A stretch of DNA of 10,363 bases, taken from positions 1-10,363 of the forward strand of contig JAUCNG010407249.1 in NCBI GenBank assembly GCA_032353305.1, in the 5' to 3' direction. The notes under the pieces were generated by a model, which saw only the letters and a program-made list of their open reading frames with translations, made no database searches and was not told the DNA's origin. Origin of the DNA: Cephalothrix spiralis. Lineage: Eukaryota > Nemertea > Palaeonemertea > Archinemertea > Cephalotrichidae. Both the position numbers and the translations under genes were made by a program. The stretch's first letter is position 1. Every line of letters starts with the position of its first letter. Positions 10,069 through 10,363 of the stretch are shown piece by piece.

Positions 10069-10094
10069 GTCACGTGACTCAAATCCCGACCAAT
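10069..10094. promoter_or_regulatory. GTCACGTGAC palindrome next to a CCAAT box
   Basis: A perfect 10-bp palindrome containing the CACGTG E-box core (10069-10078) lies 11 bp before CCAAT (10090-10094). This pairing resembles promoter elements. It sits in an intron and probably inside a repeat, so it may be the relic of a transposon promoter. No transcript start is shown. Confidence 0.3.
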
Positions 10095-10363
10095 CAGAGG
10101 CCGAGTTTCAGCATGATGTTGTATAATCTTTGTTAACTTTTGCGAAAAAACCTTATTCCTTTATTTTGGCCCAGAAGAAGAAAAAAGAGCTAAGATCTAG
10201 TTATTTTATCCCGTATTTATTAATTTTAGACCACAAAGGAGCATTGATCCATAAAAGATTTTATAAGTTTTTTATAAACTCTTGTCTCTGATAATACTTT
10301 ACTCGCTCATACAAGCAAATTTGCTCTTTTTAATAGTAATACTGTAACTGGTGAAAATGTAAT

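Larger units (their letters stand above)
9464..10363 (+). other. DAAF9: DAAF9-like intron after exon F, continuing past the window
   Basis: Begins GTAAGT; no acceptor leading to a recognisable next exon is seen before the edge. It contains the MITE at 9536-9737 and a probable repeat region at about 9800-10130. Confidence 0.6.

Overview
This window is nuclear DNA from an animal. It is AT-rich and carries one well-formed spliced gene whose introns have GTAAGT-type donors and pyrimidine-AG acceptors. It also holds several decayed transposon-like coding remnants, a foldback MITE and tandem repeats. No bacterial gene layout, rRNA, tRNA or CRISPR array is visible. The gene content and repeat style suggest a marine invertebrate, perhaps a mollusc; this is a weak inference because no diagnostic marker is present.

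Right half, plus strand (6055-9463): six internal coding exons join in a consistent reading phase into about 164 residues without a stop. From remembered family sequence they belong to the DAAF9 (C20orf194) family, a factor for cytoplasmic preassembly of axonemal dynein that interacts with the small GTPase ARL3. The first exon (start codon) and the C-terminal exons are not found here. One exon is a 29-nt microexon. The intron after the last exon holds a 202-bp foldback MITE with TA target duplications and a 60-bp-period repeat. The intron before it holds a block with unusual base composition.

Left part, minus strand: two or three degenerate coding remnants lie end to end, each broken by frame changes. 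From about 1100 down to the left edge is a remnant with two C2H2 fingers followed by segments ordered as in CACTA/EnSpm-like (Transposase_21-like) proteins, running off the window. Upstream of it sits a promoter-like arrangement: a GA-rich tract, two exact 18-bp repeats each centred on TTGTACAA, and a TATA box. From about 4400 down to 3590 is a second remnant, which resembles an unnamed hAT-like transposase family. From about 3640 down to 1658 are further broken reading frames that I cannot place; they end in a clear stop codon followed by AATAAA.

Middle (4400-6050): mostly AT-rich sequence with nothing recognisable, apart from a short minus-strand ORF at 5114-5227 with a plausible splice donor, a lysine-rich candidate exon at 4877-4938 and a 36-bp tandem repeat. 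Except for the DAAF9-like exons, the coding matter here appears dead, and the window reads as a live ciliary gene beside a transposon graveyard.
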